From VGTK01 sp046327915 (GTDB lineage: Bacteria > Desulfobacterota > Binatia > UBA12015): a stretch of 64,000 nt of DNA. The stretch's first letter is position 1. Each line of letters opens with the position of its first letter. The notes beneath the pieces are model-generated. The model had not been told where the DNA came from. It searched no databases and worked only from the letters and a program-made list of their open reading frames with translations. This document shows, piece after piece, positions 34,837-43,636 of this stretch. A program made the translations under genes and the position numbers. The stretch is from positions 23,819 through 87,818 of the forward strand of contig JAXLXO010000029.1 in NCBI GenBank assembly GCA_046327915.1, given 5' to 3'.

Positions 34837-35808
34837 ATGAAGCGGGCGGTCGTCACCGGCGCGGGCGGCTTCATCGGCTCGCACCTCGCCGAGCACCTCG
34901 TGCGCGGCGGCTTCGATGTGCGCGCGTTCGTCCACTACCACGCGTCGGGCACGCGCGGCTGGCTCGACGGCTCGGACGTCGCGTCCTCGATCGAGTTCCG
35001 GCACGGCGACGTGCGCGACCACGACTCCGTGCGGCGCGCGCTGCAGGGTGCGGACGTCGTCTTCCACCTCGCCGCACTGGTCGGCATCCCGTACTCGTAC
35101 GAGACGCCGCAGGCGTACGTGCGGACCAACGTCGACGGCGCGCTCAACGTCCTGGAAGCCGCGCGCGAGCACGGCGCCGAGCGCGTGGTCCTGACGTCCA
35201 CGAGCGAGGTCTACGGCAGCGCGCAGTACGCGCCGATGGACGAGGCGCACCCCGTGCGCGCCCAGTCGCCGTACGCCGCGAGCAAGGCCGCGGCCGATCA
35301 GCTCGCGCTGAGCTTCCACGCGTCGTTCGGCGTGCCGGTCGTGATCGCGCGTCCGTTCAACGCGTACGGTCCGCGTCAATCCGACCGTGCGCTGATCCCG
35401 ACCGTGATCGCGCAGCTGCTCGCCGGTGATCGCCTGCGGCTCGGCAACCTTCACCCGACGCGCGACTTCACCTTCGTGGACGACGTCGTGCGCGGCTTCG
35501 CGGCCATCGCCGCGGCCGACGCGCTGGTCGGGGAGGCCGTGCACATCGGCAGCGGCGTGGAGCGCTCGGTCGGCGAGATCGTGCAGCTGATCGCGCGGCT
35601 CATGGGGAAGGACGCGCAGATCGAGGCGCAGGACGAGCGCCGGCGTCCCGTCGGCAGCGAGGTGGATCGCCTGCTGTGCGACAGCTCGCAGCTCTGCGCC
35701 GCGACCGGCTGGGTGCCCGAGGTCGACTTCGAGAGCGGGCTGCGCCGGACCATCGACTGGATGGACGAGCGCCGCGCGCACTTCCGCCCGCACGAGTACC
35801 GCACGTGA
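34837..35808 (+). CDS. NAD-dependent 4,6-dehydratase, LegB-like
   Basis: The 323-residue extended SDR has the NAD-binding TGAGGFIGSHLAEHL, VFHLAALVGIPYSYETPQAY and the active-site Ser/Tyr/Lys set TSTSEVYG and Y146-x3-K150 in SPYAASKAAADQLALSF. RPFNAYGPRQSDRALIPTVI and HPTRDFTFVDDVVRG are close to the LegB family, which makes 4-keto-6-deoxy-UDP-HexNAc intermediates. No other legionaminate genes are present, so the final sugar is unclear. ATG 34837 is preferred; in-frame ATG 34825 overlaps the previous stop. Confidence 0.85.
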   Translation: MKRAVVTGAGGFIGSHLAEHLVRGGFDVRAFVHYHASGTRGWLDGSDVASSIEFRHGDVRDHDSVRRALQGADVVFHLAALVGIPYSYETPQAYVRTNVDGALNVLEAAREHGAERVVLTSTSEVYGSAQYAPMDEAHPVRAQSPYAASKAAADQLALSFHASFGVPVVIARPFNAYGPRQSDRALIPTVIAQLLAGDRLRLGNLHPTRDFTFVDDVVRGFAAIAAADALVGEAVHIGSGVERSVGEIVQLIARLMGKDAQIEAQDERRRPVGSEVDRLLCDSSQLCAATGWVPEVDFESGLRRTIDWMDERRAHFRPHEYRT

Positions 35809-36503
35809 AGGCCGTGATCCTCGCGGGCGGCGAGGGGCGCCGCCTGCTGCCGTACACGACGACGTTCCCGAAGCCGATGATGCCGCTCGGCAACCGTCCG
35901 ATGCTCGAGATCCTGATCCGCCAGCTGCACGCGAACGGCATCCGCGAGATCGTCGTCGCGACCGGCTATCTCGACGAGATCATCCGCGCGTACTTCGCCG
36001 ACGGCAGCGCGCTCGACGTGTCGATCACCTACTCGAAGGAGAGCCGTCCGCTCGGCACCGCGGGGCCGCTCGATCTCGTGCGCGACCGGCTCGACGACAC
36101 GTTCCTGCTGATCAACGGCGACGTGCTCGCCGACCTCGACTTCGCGCGCCTGCGCCGCGTCCACGCGGAGCGCGCCGCCGACGTCACCATCGTCGTCGCG
36201 CGACGCACGGAGATGATCGACTTCGGGCTGGTCGAGATCGACGCCGAGCAGCGCTTCGTCGCCTGGAACGAGAAGCCGGTGCTGGAGCATCTCGTGAGCG
36301 CGGGCATCTACCTCGTCGAGCCGCGCGTGCTCGAGCACCTGCCGCGCGACACCGCGATCAACCTGCCGGACTTCGTCGTCGCGCTCGATCGTGCGGGCTG
36401 CGCGCTGCGCGCGTACGTCCACGACGGCTACTGGCTCGACATCGGGCGGCACGCCGACTACGAGCAGGCCTGCCGCGACGTCGAGCGGCTCGTGCTCTGG
36501 TGA
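35805..36503 (+). CDS. Sugar-1-phosphate nucleotidyltransferase
   Basis: The 232-residue NTP-transferase has the signature loop ILAGGEGRRLLPYTTTFPKP, with the conserved GGxGxR and Lys, then GNRPMLEILIRQL, the nucleotide/metal site FLLINGDVLADLDF, and DFGLVEIDAE. ALDRAGCALRAYVHDGYWLD with IGRHADYEQA closes the sugar pocket as in glucose/mannose-1-phosphate nucleotidyltransferases. It should activate a sugar phosphate for the glycan operon. GTG 35805 overlaps the stop of the dehydratase gene (GTGA). Confidence 0.9.
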   Translation: MKAVILAGGEGRRLLPYTTTFPKPMMPLGNRPMLEILIRQLHANGIREIVVATGYLDEIIRAYFADGSALDVSITYSKESRPLGTAGPLDLVRDRLDDTFLLINGDVLADLDFARLRRVHAERAADVTIVVARRTEMIDFGLVEIDAEQRFVAWNEKPVLEHLVSAGIYLVEPRVLEHLPRDTAINLPDFVVALDRAGCALRAYVHDGYWLDIGRHADYEQACRDVERLVLW

Positions 36504-37381
36504 GCGGGCGCGTGCTCGTGGCCGGTGCGACCGGCTTCATCGGAGCGGCGCTGGTGTCGCGCTTGACGCGCGACGGCGTGTCGGTCGTCGGGGCGAGCCG
36601 GACCGCGGGTGTGGATCTCGCGTCTCGCGACGAGGTGCTTCGCCTCGGGACCTTCGACGTGATCGTCAACGCCGCAGGACGGACCTTCGTGCCGGCATCG
36701 CACGATGATCCGCAGGCCTTCGTGCGCGACAACGTCCTCGTCGCGCGCAACCTGCTCGAGCTGGCACGGCGTACCGGAGCGCGCTTCGTCCACGCGGGGT
36801 CGTACGTGTACGGCACGCCGCGCGCGCTTCCGATCGACGAGACGCACCCGCTCGCGCCGCACAACCCGTACTCCGCGAGCAAGATCGCGGCGGAGCGCGC
36901 GTGCGAGGAGGCTCACCGCACCGGCGGCGTGCCGGTCACGATCCTGCGCGTCTTCAACGCGTACGGTGCGGGGCAGCGCCGCGAGTTCCTCGTGCCGGCC
37001 ATCGTCGCAGGAATCCGCGTGGGCACGATCGAGCTCGCGGACGCAGCGCCGCGGCGCGACTTCGTGCACGTGGACGACGTGGTCGACGCGTTCGCGCGCG
37101 CGCTCGCGTGGCGGCACCACGGCTGCGAGGCGGTGAACGTCGGCTCGGGACGCGGCGTGTCGGTCGCGGAGCTGGTCGAGATCGCGGTGCGCGCGAGCGG
37201 ACGCGACGTCGCGGTGCGCTTCGCGAATCGCGAGCGTCCGGGAGAGATCGCCGACGTCGTCGCGGACGTGCGCAAGGCCGCCGCGACGCTCGGCTGGCGG
37301 CCGCACGTCGCTCTCGAGAGCGGCATCGCGGCGCTGGTTCGCGCCGACGGTGGAACGGGCCGAGCGTGTCGCGGAGATTGA
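36500..37381 (+). CDS. NAD-dependent epimerase/dehydratase
   Basis: The 293-residue extended SDR has VAGATGFIGAALVSRL as the cofactor loop, VNAAGRTFVP, HAGSYVYGTP and the catalytic Y124-x3-K128 in NPYSASKIAAERACEE. RVFNAYGAGQRREFLVPAIV and RRDFVHVDDVVDAFARAL then NVGSGRGVSVAELVEIA are classic. It probably finishes a deoxy- or epimerised nucleotide sugar made with the LegB-like dehydratase. GTG 36500 overlaps the previous stop; its own end overlaps the next gene by 16 bp. Confidence 0.88.
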   Translation: MSGRVLVAGATGFIGAALVSRLTRDGVSVVGASRTAGVDLASRDEVLRLGTFDVIVNAAGRTFVPASHDDPQAFVRDNVLVARNLLELARRTGARFVHAGSYVYGTPRALPIDETHPLAPHNPYSASKIAAERACEEAHRTGGVPVTILRVFNAYGAGQRREFLVPAIVAGIRVGTIELADAAPRRDFVHVDDVVDAFARALAWRHHGCEAVNVGSGRGVSVAELVEIAVRASGRDVAVRFANRERPGEIADVVADVRKAAATLGWRPHVALESGIAALVRADGGTGRACRGD

Positions 37382-38457
37382 TCGCGTACGCGCACGAGCG
37401 TGGCGGTCCGGCGAGCCGCTTCCGCATCGAGCAGCTCGTGCCGCTGCTGGAGCGCGCGGGATGGACCGTCTCGCTGCGCACGCAGGATCCGGCGCGGCCG
37501 TGGGACAGCCCGTACCGGAACGGCGCCGTGCGCTGGCTGCACCGTCGCGCGCGCACGAGCCTGCGCCACGTGCGTCGCATGCGCGACGTGCGCGAAGCGT
37601 CGGCGTACGACGTCGTCCTGCTGAACCGCGACCTGCTCGGCGGCCGTCCCGGGTACGAGGACGAGCTGTTCCGCCGCAACCCGCGCGTGGTGTTCGACTT
37701 CGACGACGCGATCTACCTGGGCCGGAACGAAGCGCACGTCGCGGGCATCTGCGCGCGCGCCGGATGGGTGACCGCCGGCAACGAGACGCTCGCCGACTTC
37801 GCACGCCGGCATACCGACCGCGTGACCGTGCTGCCGACGGTGGTCGACACCGATGCGTACGTCGTGCGCCGCGCGCACGAGCGTGCGGGGCCGGTGCGCG
37901 TCGGCTGGCTCGGCTCGGACCGCTCGATCCACGAGACGCTGCTGCCGCACCTCGCGATGCTCGCCCGCCTGCGCGACGAGATCGGCTTCGAGCTGGTGAT
38001 CGTCACGAGGCCGAAGCCGGAGGTGCCGGCGGCGCTCGGTCCGTGGCGGTGGGTCGAGTGGAGCCCCGACGTCGAGACGCGCATCGCGGAGCTGCTCGAC
38101 GTCGGCGTCATGCCTCTGGTCGACGAGCCCTTCCAGCGCGGCAAGTGCGGCCTGAAGCTGCTGCAGTACATGGCGGCGGGGCTGCCGGCGGTCGCGTCGC
38201 CGGTCGGGATCAACGTGCAGCTGCTCGAAGGTGGGCGCGGCTCGTCCGCGGCGAGCGAGGACGAGTGGCGCGACGCGCTCGCGGCGCTGGTGCGCGACCC
38301 CGGCCTGCGCGCCACGCTCGGTGCGGCCGGACGCGCGTTCGTCGAGGAGCGCTACGCGCTGCGAAGCTGGTTCCCGGTGCTCGAGGAGATCCTCGTCCGC
38401 GTCGCGGCCGAGGCGCCGCGGGCGCGACCCGCGGTGCGGGTCACGCGTGGCGCTTGA
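37366..38457 (+). CDS. Glycosyltransferase, GT4/GT1-like GT-B fold
   Basis: The 363-residue protein begins LIAYAHERGGPASRFRIEQL, with VVLLNRDLLGG and VFDFDDAIYLGRNEAHVAGI in the acceptor domain. The donor domain has VRVGWLGSDRSIHETL, WSPDVETRIAELLDVGVMPL and FQRGKCGLKLLQYMAAGLPA, the Lys-containing donor loop followed by VASPVGINVQLLEGG. The distinct FDFDDAIY block groups it with polysaccharide-locus transferases. GTG 37366 lies inside the upstream gene. It overlaps the convergent methyltransferase by 17 bp. Confidence 0.85.
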   Translation: MSRRLIAYAHERGGPASRFRIEQLVPLLERAGWTVSLRTQDPARPWDSPYRNGAVRWLHRRARTSLRHVRRMRDVREASAYDVVLLNRDLLGGRPGYEDELFRRNPRVVFDFDDAIYLGRNEAHVAGICARAGWVTAGNETLADFARRHTDRVTVLPTVVDTDAYVVRRAHERAGPVRVGWLGSDRSIHETLLPHLAMLARLRDEIGFELVIVTRPKPEVPAALGPWRWVEWSPDVETRIAELLDVGVMPLVDEPFQRGKCGLKLLQYMAAGLPAVASPVGINVQLLEGGRGSSAASEDEWRDALAALVRDPGLRATLGAAGRAFVEERYALRSWFPVLEEILVRVAAEAPRARPAVRVTRGA

Positions 38458-39043
38458 CGCCGGCCGCGACGATTCGCGGCGGCACCAGCAAGGTGTGCAC
38501 CTCCGTCTCGTCGAGATGCTCGAGGAACACGTCGCGCGCCGCCTGCGCGCTGAAGCGGTAGTAGTCCGCCGGGAACTCGTGCACCTGCAGGGTCGCGGTG
38601 GAGGCCAGCAGCGCCGGAAAGCGCCGCAGCAGCGCACCGAGCAGCGGCACGCGCGCGGCGCGCGAGCCGAGTCGTTCCGCGGGGAGCTTCGCGAAGCCCG
38701 GCACGCCGATGACGATCAGGGCGCCCGGACGCGCGACGCGCTCGATCTCGGCGAGCGTCCGCCAGAAGCGGCGGTCGTGCTCGAGGACGGAGTTCGTCAG
38801 CACGGTGTCGAACGACGCATCGGCGAAGCAGCTCATGTCGTTCGCGTCGGCGCGCAGGATCTCGAAGCCCGCGTGCGTGCGCGGACCGTCGAGGTCGACG
38901 CCGATCCGGCTGCGCGCGTTCCGCAGCGCGGGCAGGCAGAGCAGCGTGTCGTCCGACGCGACGGCGCCGACCTCGAGCACGTCACCGCCCGCGCCGCGCG
39001 CGCGGCAGATGCGCTCGAACTCGCCGAAGACCTCGGGGTGCAT
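38441..39043 (-). CDS. Class I SAM-dependent methyltransferase
   Basis: The 200-residue methyltransferase_11-type protein has a short N-terminal helix, GGDVLEVGAVASDD (SAM-binding motif I), IGVDLDGPRT, FEILRADANDM with ASFDTVLTNSVLEHDRRFWR (motifs II/III), and RVARPGALIVIGVPGF. It may methylate a glycan terminal residue, which would fit a Wzt ATPase that reads modified chain ends, but that link is inference. The ATG 39043 start is family-like. Confidence 0.8.
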   Translation of the reverse strand: MHPEVFGEFERICRARGAGGDVLEVGAVASDDTLLCLPALRNARSRIGVDLDGPRTHAGFEILRADANDMSCFADASFDTVLTNSVLEHDRRFWRTLAEIERVARPGALIVIGVPGFAKLPAERLGSRAARVPLLGALLRRFPALLASTATLQVHEFPADYYRFSAQAARDVFLEHLDETEVHTLLVPPRIVAAGVKRHA

Positions 39044-39077
39044 CGCCTGCGTCCCTCACGCCGTCGGACGACGGTCC

Positions 39078-39092
39078 GGCCGCGGAGCGGCC
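39078..39092 (-). terminator. Short perfect hairpin after SnoaL-like gene
   Basis: GGCCGC-GGA-GCGGCC (39078-39092) lies three bases downstream of the SnoaL-like stop on the minus strand and before the methyltransferase start. Confidence 0.4.
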
Positions 39093-39095
39093 TGG

Positions 39096-39554
39096 TCAGG
39101 CACCCGCGCCGCGCGCGCGCACGAAGGAGAGCGTGCAGCGGCGGTGCGCGATGCGCCAGCCGTCCGCCGTGCGCACGAAGCGGTCGTGGTACTCGCCGAC
39201 GAACTTCGGGTGGCCGACCGGTGCCGGCAGCTCGGCGGTGCCGGTCTTCGAGTCGTGCCGGTAGTTGACGAGGTACGAGAGTCCGGTCGCCTCGTCCGGA
39301 CCGGTGAGCGTGACGGCGAGGTTGGTGCACACGTGGCGCGAGGTGCGCCGCGTGACACGCTGCCGCGCGCCGAAGCCGGCGCGGATCGCGTCGCGGCCGT
39401 CCATGCGGACGCCGTCGGCCTCCCACACGCCGTCGTCGGTGAAGAGGTCGGCGATGCGCGCCGCCTCGCCGAAGTCGACGAAGTGCGTGTAGTCGATCAC
39501 GAGCCGCTCGCAGGCGCGCTCGTCGAGCAGCCGCGTCAGTGCGTCATGTCCCAT
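39096..39554 (-). CDS. SnoaL-like/NTF2-fold protein
   Basis: The 152-residue protein has an NTF2-like fold of the nuclear transport factor 2/SnoaL-like group. Motifs are LIDYTHFVDFGEAARIADLF (start helix), FTDDGVWEADGVRMDGRDAI, HVCTNLAVTLTG and YHDRFVRTADGWRIAHRRCT. Members catalyse isomerase or dehydratase reactions or bind small hydrophobic ligands in the cytoplasm. A conserved Asp near DGVW suits this group, but no specific reaction can be assigned. Start ATG 39554. Confidence 0.8.
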   Translation of the reverse strand: MGHDALTRLLDERACERLVIDYTHFVDFGEAARIADLFTDDGVWEADGVRMDGRDAIRAGFGARQRVTRRTSRHVCTNLAVTLTGPDEATGLSYLVNYRHDSKTGTAELPAPVGHPKFVGEYHDRFVRTADGWRIAHRRCTLSFVRARGAGA

Positions 39555-39694
39555 CGCCGACGCGTACCCGAGGCGCGCGCGAGGCCGCAAGCGGCGTCCG
39601 GATTCCGCGAGATCGCCCGTCCGACGCCTGCTCTTCTGCCGTTCGCGCACGACGCGCGCGCCGGCGACGAAGGGCCGGCAGAAGGGAGAGCACG

Positions 39695-40159
39695 ATGAGC
39701 CTGGTCGTCCGCGGACTCGAGACCGCAGAGGTGGAGCGCGTGCGTCGCGGCGCGCCGGACGCGAACGGACAGCCGGCGCTGACGCGCATCGCGGAAGGTG
39801 TCGCGAACCCGTGCCGTCACTGCCTCGACCTCATCGCCGAGGGAGAGGAGAAGCTGGTGCTGTCCTGGCGTCCGTTCGACGCGGTGCAGCCGTACGCCGA
39901 GACCGGGCCGATCTTCCTGCACGCGCGCGACTGCGCGCGCTACGAGAGCGATCGTCTGCCGGCGTGGTTCGACTTCCTCGATCCGGCGATCGTGCGCGGC
40001 TACGACGGCGACGACTGGATCCGCTACGACACAGGACAGGTCGTGCCCGGACCGTCGCTCGACGCGGTGTGCCGCGAGATCCTCGCCGACGCGAGCGTGG
40101 CGTACGTGCACGTGCGGTCGAAGTTCAACTGCTTCCAGTGCCGCGTCGACCGCGGCTGA
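39695..40159 (+). CDS. DUF1203 family protein
   Basis: The 154-residue cytoplasmic protein has the DUF1203 features PCRHCLDLIAEGEEKLVLSW, FLHARDCARY and a C-terminal FNCFQCRVDRG. Several Cys/His residues might bind a metal. Function of the family is unknown. The start ATG 39695 has a GAAGGGAG site. It is divergent from the SnoaL-like gene. Confidence 0.8.
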   Translation: MSLVVRGLETAEVERVRRGAPDANGQPALTRIAEGVANPCRHCLDLIAEGEEKLVLSWRPFDAVQPYAETGPIFLHARDCARYESDRLPAWFDFLDPAIVRGYDGDDWIRYDTGQVVPGPSLDAVCREILADASVAYVHVRSKFNCFQCRVDRG

Positions 40160-40166
40160 TCCGCGG
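40150..40166 (+). terminator. Hairpin spanning the DUF1203 stop
   Basis: CCGCGG (40150-40155) pairs with CCGCGG (40161-40166) around CTGAT, which contains the stop codon. It is a plausible weak terminator. Confidence 0.35.
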
Positions 40167-40352
40167 GTCGCGGCGATTTCTACAACCCTTCCGGCAAGGA
40201 CGCGCATCCGCGGCCCGCGCAGCGCGCGGCGCACGTGGAGGCGCTTCGATCCTGCGCGGGGCGCGGCGTCGCGCCAGCGCGGGCAGCGATCTTGCTCTGT
40301 CCTCGCGACGCTGCCTGCGCACACGCGCGAGGCGCGGAAGGGAGCAACGACG

Positions 40353-40478
40353 ATGGAGCGACTACGCGACGAGTCGGGCAGGGTCGGATATCTGGTGCTT
40401 TACCTGATGGGCGTGCCCGTGGGGCTGCTCATCCTGCTGTGGCTGGTCCTCGGCAACAACATCTTCTCGGCGGGCTGA
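40353..40478 (+). CDS. 41-residue single-span membrane protein
   Basis: ATG 40353 follows GGAAGGGAG. The peptide starts MERLRDESGRVG, continues with the hydrophobic helix YLVLYLMGVPVGLLILLWLV (13-32) and ends LGNNIFSAG. A Gly-Val-Pro kink sits mid-helix. It is likely a small inner-membrane protein; no role can be assigned. The clean charge-hydrophobic-polar pattern supports a real gene. Confidence 0.55.
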   Translation: MERLRDESGRVGYLVLYLMGVPVGLLILLWLVLGNNIFSAG

Positions 40479-40503
40479 TCTGCCGCCGCCGATGCGGCCC
40501 CTG

Positions 40504-41145
40504 TCAGTTGCAGTACGTGACCTGGCCGGTCGGAATCTGACTGCCGGTGCACGTGCTGCAGCTGCAGCACTGGTCGGTCGGCGTCAGCGTGCTCGACGTC
40601 GTGCCGATGACGACGGTGCACGGGCTCTTGCTCTGCAGCGTGACGGTCACCGCGTCGCTCGCGTTGGGCACGAGGTCGTCGCAGGTGAAGGAGTCGAAGT
40701 TCTGCACGAGCTTCGCGGTCGAGCAGTCGGAAGCGATCTCGACCGCGACCTGTCCGGCGTTGTCGGGATTCCGGCAGCCGTTCGGGTTCGGACAGTTGCC
40801 GGGGCTCGTGCAGGTGCGCCAGTACCAGCCGTTCACCTGGAAGCCGATCTGGTAGACGCCGAAGAGCTGCGCCACCTGAACGGGCGTCGTGCTCTGGTAC
40901 GGCGCGTCGACCGGCGTCGTGCCCTGGAAGAACGTGAGCGACGTGCCGATCGTGCAGGGCGCGGGCAGCGGCACCTGATTGACGACGTTCATCGTGATCG
41001 GCTGCGCGGCGTCCGGCACGTGGTTGGACGGCTTGCTGTTCCCACCGCCGCACGCGGCCACCGTGAAGGCCGCGAGCGCGAGTGCCAGCCACGTCGAGCG
41101 AAAGCCGCCGATCGTCGATTGCCGCATGCCCCGTCCCGTCCGCAT
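40504..41145 (-). CDS. Lipoprotein of unknown function, Cys-rich C-terminus
   Basis: The 213-residue protein has a lipoprotein signal with lipobox TVAAC followed by GGGN. The rest is Ser/Thr/Gln-rich and beta-like, with cysteines in WYWRTCTSPGNCPNPNGCRN, DSFTCDDLV and QCCSCSTCTG. It is anchored to a membrane facing the periplasm or exterior. It is the last gene of the sugar-acid operon, 11 bp after the amidohydrolase. ATG 41145 has a GGAGGGG site; ATG 41127 is an alternative. Confidence 0.7.
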   Translation of the reverse strand: MRTGRGMRQSTIGGFRSTWLALALAAFTVAACGGGNSKPSNHVPDAAQPITMNVVNQVPLPAPCTIGTSLTFFQGTTPVDAPYQSTTPVQVAQLFGVYQIGFQVNGWYWRTCTSPGNCPNPNGCRNPDNAGQVAVEIASDCSTAKLVQNFDSFTCDDLVPNASDAVTVTLQSKSPCTVVIGTTSSTLTPTDQCCSCSTCTGSQIPTGQVTYCN

Positions 41146-41156
41146 CGCCCCTCCGT

Positions 41157-42299
41157 TCACAACCGGTAGATCCGCCGCACGTTGCCGCCGAGATACGCCG
41201 CGCGCGTCTCCGGACGCAGCGAGGCGACCTGACGCGTCAGCCCTTCGACCCACGTCGAGGGATGATCCGGGTGCGGATAGTCGGTCGCCCACATGAAGAG
41301 ATCGGCTCCGACGTGCTCGAACAAGAGCGGCGCCGCGGTCTCGTCGGGATCCCCCGAGATGAAGCACTGCCGCGCGAACAGCTCGCTCGGCTTCGCGCGC
41401 AGCGGCAGCGCGCGTCCCGACACGGTCTCGAAAACGGCGTCGCAGCGGTCGAGGAACGGGCCGAGCCAGCCCATGCCGGACTCGAGGATGCCGAGGCGCA
41501 GCGTGGGGAAGCGCTCCAGCGTCCCGTAGTCGAGGAACGTGAGCCACGCCTGCTGCACGCCCTGGCGGAGCGTCACGTTGTAGTGGAACTCGCCGGCGCG
41601 CCCGAGGCGGTCGAAGCGGACGGGGATCGACCACACCGGCTCGTAGGTCGGGTGAATCGCGATCGGCACGTCGAGCTCGACGGCCTTGCGCCACAGCGGG
41701 TCGTGGTCGGGGTGCCCGTGTCCCTTGCGCGAGTGCGTGAACGGCGCGACCCAGCCGCCGCGGCAGCCGTCCTTGACGGCGCGCTCCAGCTCCGCCGCGG
41801 ACCCTTCCGGATCGAGCAGCGTCAGGTGCGCGATCGGCACCAGGCGTCCGCCGGAGTCGCGGCAGAAGTCGGCGATCCAGCGGTTGTAGGCGCGACAGTA
41901 GGCGAGCGAGACCTCGGCGTCGGTGACCTCGCACTCCCAGAGCAGATGGATCGTCGGGTAGAGGAGCGTCATCTCGAGGTTCTCGCGGTCGAGCAGCTGT
42001 GAGCGCTCCTGCGGATCGCCGGCGCCGAACGGGATGTGGTCCATGTAGCGGCGCTCGGGCGACGGACGCGCGTCGTGATCGCCCATCGCGCCCATCAACC
42101 CGAGCGAGCCCTTGACGGTGCGCTCGCTCGGTCGTCCGTTCAGCTCGAGGTACTCGAGCCCGGCGTCGTCGGTGCGGATGCGGATCGCGCGGTCGCGGTA
42201 GCGCTCCTCGAGGTAGCGCTCCCACAGCCACGCGGGCTCGAGCACGTGCCCGTCGGCGTCGATCGTTCCGTCGTACGGAAAGCGCTTCGCCTCGTACAT
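41157..42299 (-). CDS. Amidohydrolase-family metal-dependent hydrolase (COG2159 type)
   Basis: The 380-residue TIM-barrel enzyme of the ACMSD-like amidohydrolase group has the metal site at TIDADGHVLEPAWLWERYL (N-terminal), IAIHPTYEPVW (second His), and WATDYPHPDHPSTW (catalytic Asp). YMDHIPFG and HLLWECEVTDAEVSLAYC are also typical. In this operon the enzyme could hydrolyse a sugar lactone or decarboxylate a sugar-acid intermediate, but COG2159 members have very mixed reactions. It starts 44 bp downstream of the fuconate dehydratase. Confidence 0.85.
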   Translation of the reverse strand: MYEAKRFPYDGTIDADGHVLEPAWLWERYLEERYRDRAIRIRTDDAGLEYLELNGRPSERTVKGSLGLMGAMGDHDARPSPERRYMDHIPFGAGDPQERSQLLDRENLEMTLLYPTIHLLWECEVTDAEVSLAYCRAYNRWIADFCRDSGGRLVPIAHLTLLDPEGSAAELERAVKDGCRGGWVAPFTHSRKGHGHPDHDPLWRKAVELDVPIAIHPTYEPVWSIPVRFDRLGRAGEFHYNVTLRQGVQQAWLTFLDYGTLERFPTLRLGILESGMGWLGPFLDRCDAVFETVSGRALPLRAKPSELFARQCFISGDPDETAAPLLFEHVGADLFMWATDYPHPDHPSTWVEGLTRQVASLRPETRAAYLGGNVRRIYRL

Positions 42300-42343
42300 C
42301 GCCTACCTCCCCGAGGACGCCGACCGTATCCGGACGGCAGCCG

Positions 42344-43636
42344 TCAGCGCCAGACCTCGCCGCCCGGGAAGAGGTGCGCCTCGATGCTCGCGGGCTTCAG
42401 CTCGACGCCGTAGCCCGGCGCGGTCGGCAGTCGGTACGCGCCGTTCTCGACCACGACGGGATTCACGAAGTGCTCGTGCAGGTGGTCCGCGAACTCGACG
42501 TAGCGTCCGTCGAGCGACGGCGCGACGGCGATCTGGTCGAACGCCGACAGGTGCTGCACGTACTCGCAGAGCCCGACGCCGCCCGCGTGCGGACAGACCG
42601 GCACGTCGAACTTCGCCGCCAGCAGCAGCACCGCGAGCACCTCGTTGACACCGCCGAGCCGGCAGGCGTCGATCTGCACCGCGCCGATCGCGCCCGCCTG
42701 CAGCAGCTGCTTGAAGATCACCCGGTTCTGCGCCATCTCGCCGGTCGCGACGCGGATCGGCGCGATCGCGCGCGCGATCGCCTGGTGTCCGAGCACGTCG
42801 TCGGGGCTGGTCGGCTCCTCGATCCAGTACGGGTCGAATTCCGCGAGCAGCCGCATGCGCTCGATCGCCTCGGGCACGTCCCAGATCTGGTTCGCGTCCA
42901 TCATCAGGATGCGCTCGTTGCCGATCTGCGAGCGCACCAGCCGCGCGCGTGCGACGTCGAGCTCCGCGGGGCCGCCGACCTTCATCTTGAAGCGCGTGAA
43001 GCCGCGCGAGAGCGCCTCGGCGCATTTCTCGATCACGGTCTCCTCGCTGTATCCCATCCAGCCCGCGGACGTGACGTAGGCCGCGAGCCCGTCGCGCGAC
43101 AATTGGTCGATGCGCGCGGCGCGTCCGGGTGCGCGCTCGCGCAGGATCGCCAGAGCTTCCGTCGGCGTGAGCGCATCCGTCAAGTAGCGGAAGTCGATCA
43201 GCGAGACGATCTGCTCGGGCGTCATCGACGCGAGCAGCCGCCACAGCGGCATGCCGGCGAGCTTGGCGCGCAGGTCCCACAGCGCGTTCAGGATCGCAGC
43301 GGCGGCCATGTGGATGGCGCCCTTCTCGGGCCCGATCCAGCGCAGCTGCCCGTCCTGCGTGACGCTGCGCGAGAAGCTGCCCATGTCGGCGAAGATCGCG
43401 TCGAGGTCGCGTCCGACGACGAGTGGCGCCAGCGCGTCGATCGCCGCGACGACGATCTCGTTGCCGCGTCCGATGGTGAACGCGAGCCCGTGTCCCGACG
43501 GCGCGCTCGCGTCGTCGACGCGCACGACGGCGTACGCCGCGGAGTAGTCGGGGTCGGGGTGCATCGCGTCCGAGCCCGCGAGCGTGCGCGAGGTCGGGAA
43601 GCGGACGTCGTACGTGTCGATGCTGCGGATCTTCAT
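42344..43636 (-). CDS. L-fuconate dehydratase
   Basis: The 430-residue enolase-superfamily enzyme dehydrates L-fuconate to 2-keto-3-deoxy-L-fuconate. Every catalytic position of the characterised Xanthomonas campestris enzyme (from memory K218, K220, D248, E274, E301, H351) appears one residue lower here: K217 and K219 in FKMKVGG, D247 in MMDANQ, E273 in WIEEP, E300 in ATGE and H350 in PHAGG. The first residues MKIRSIDTYDVRFPTSRTLA also match the family. It is translationally coupled to the binding-protein gene (ATGA overlap). The closely related L-arabinonate or galactonate cannot be excluded as substrates. Confidence 0.9.
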   Translation of the reverse strand: MKIRSIDTYDVRFPTSRTLAGSDAMHPDPDYSAAYAVVRVDDASAPSGHGLAFTIGRGNEIVVAAIDALAPLVVGRDLDAIFADMGSFSRSVTQDGQLRWIGPEKGAIHMAAAAILNALWDLRAKLAGMPLWRLLASMTPEQIVSLIDFRYLTDALTPTEALAILRERAPGRAARIDQLSRDGLAAYVTSAGWMGYSEETVIEKCAEALSRGFTRFKMKVGGPAELDVARARLVRSQIGNERILMMDANQIWDVPEAIERMRLLAEFDPYWIEEPTSPDDVLGHQAIARAIAPIRVATGEMAQNRVIFKQLLQAGAIGAVQIDACRLGGVNEVLAVLLLAAKFDVPVCPHAGGVGLCEYVQHLSAFDQIAVAPSLDGRYVEFADHLHEHFVNPVVVENGAYRLPTAPGYGVELKPASIEAHLFPGGEVWR

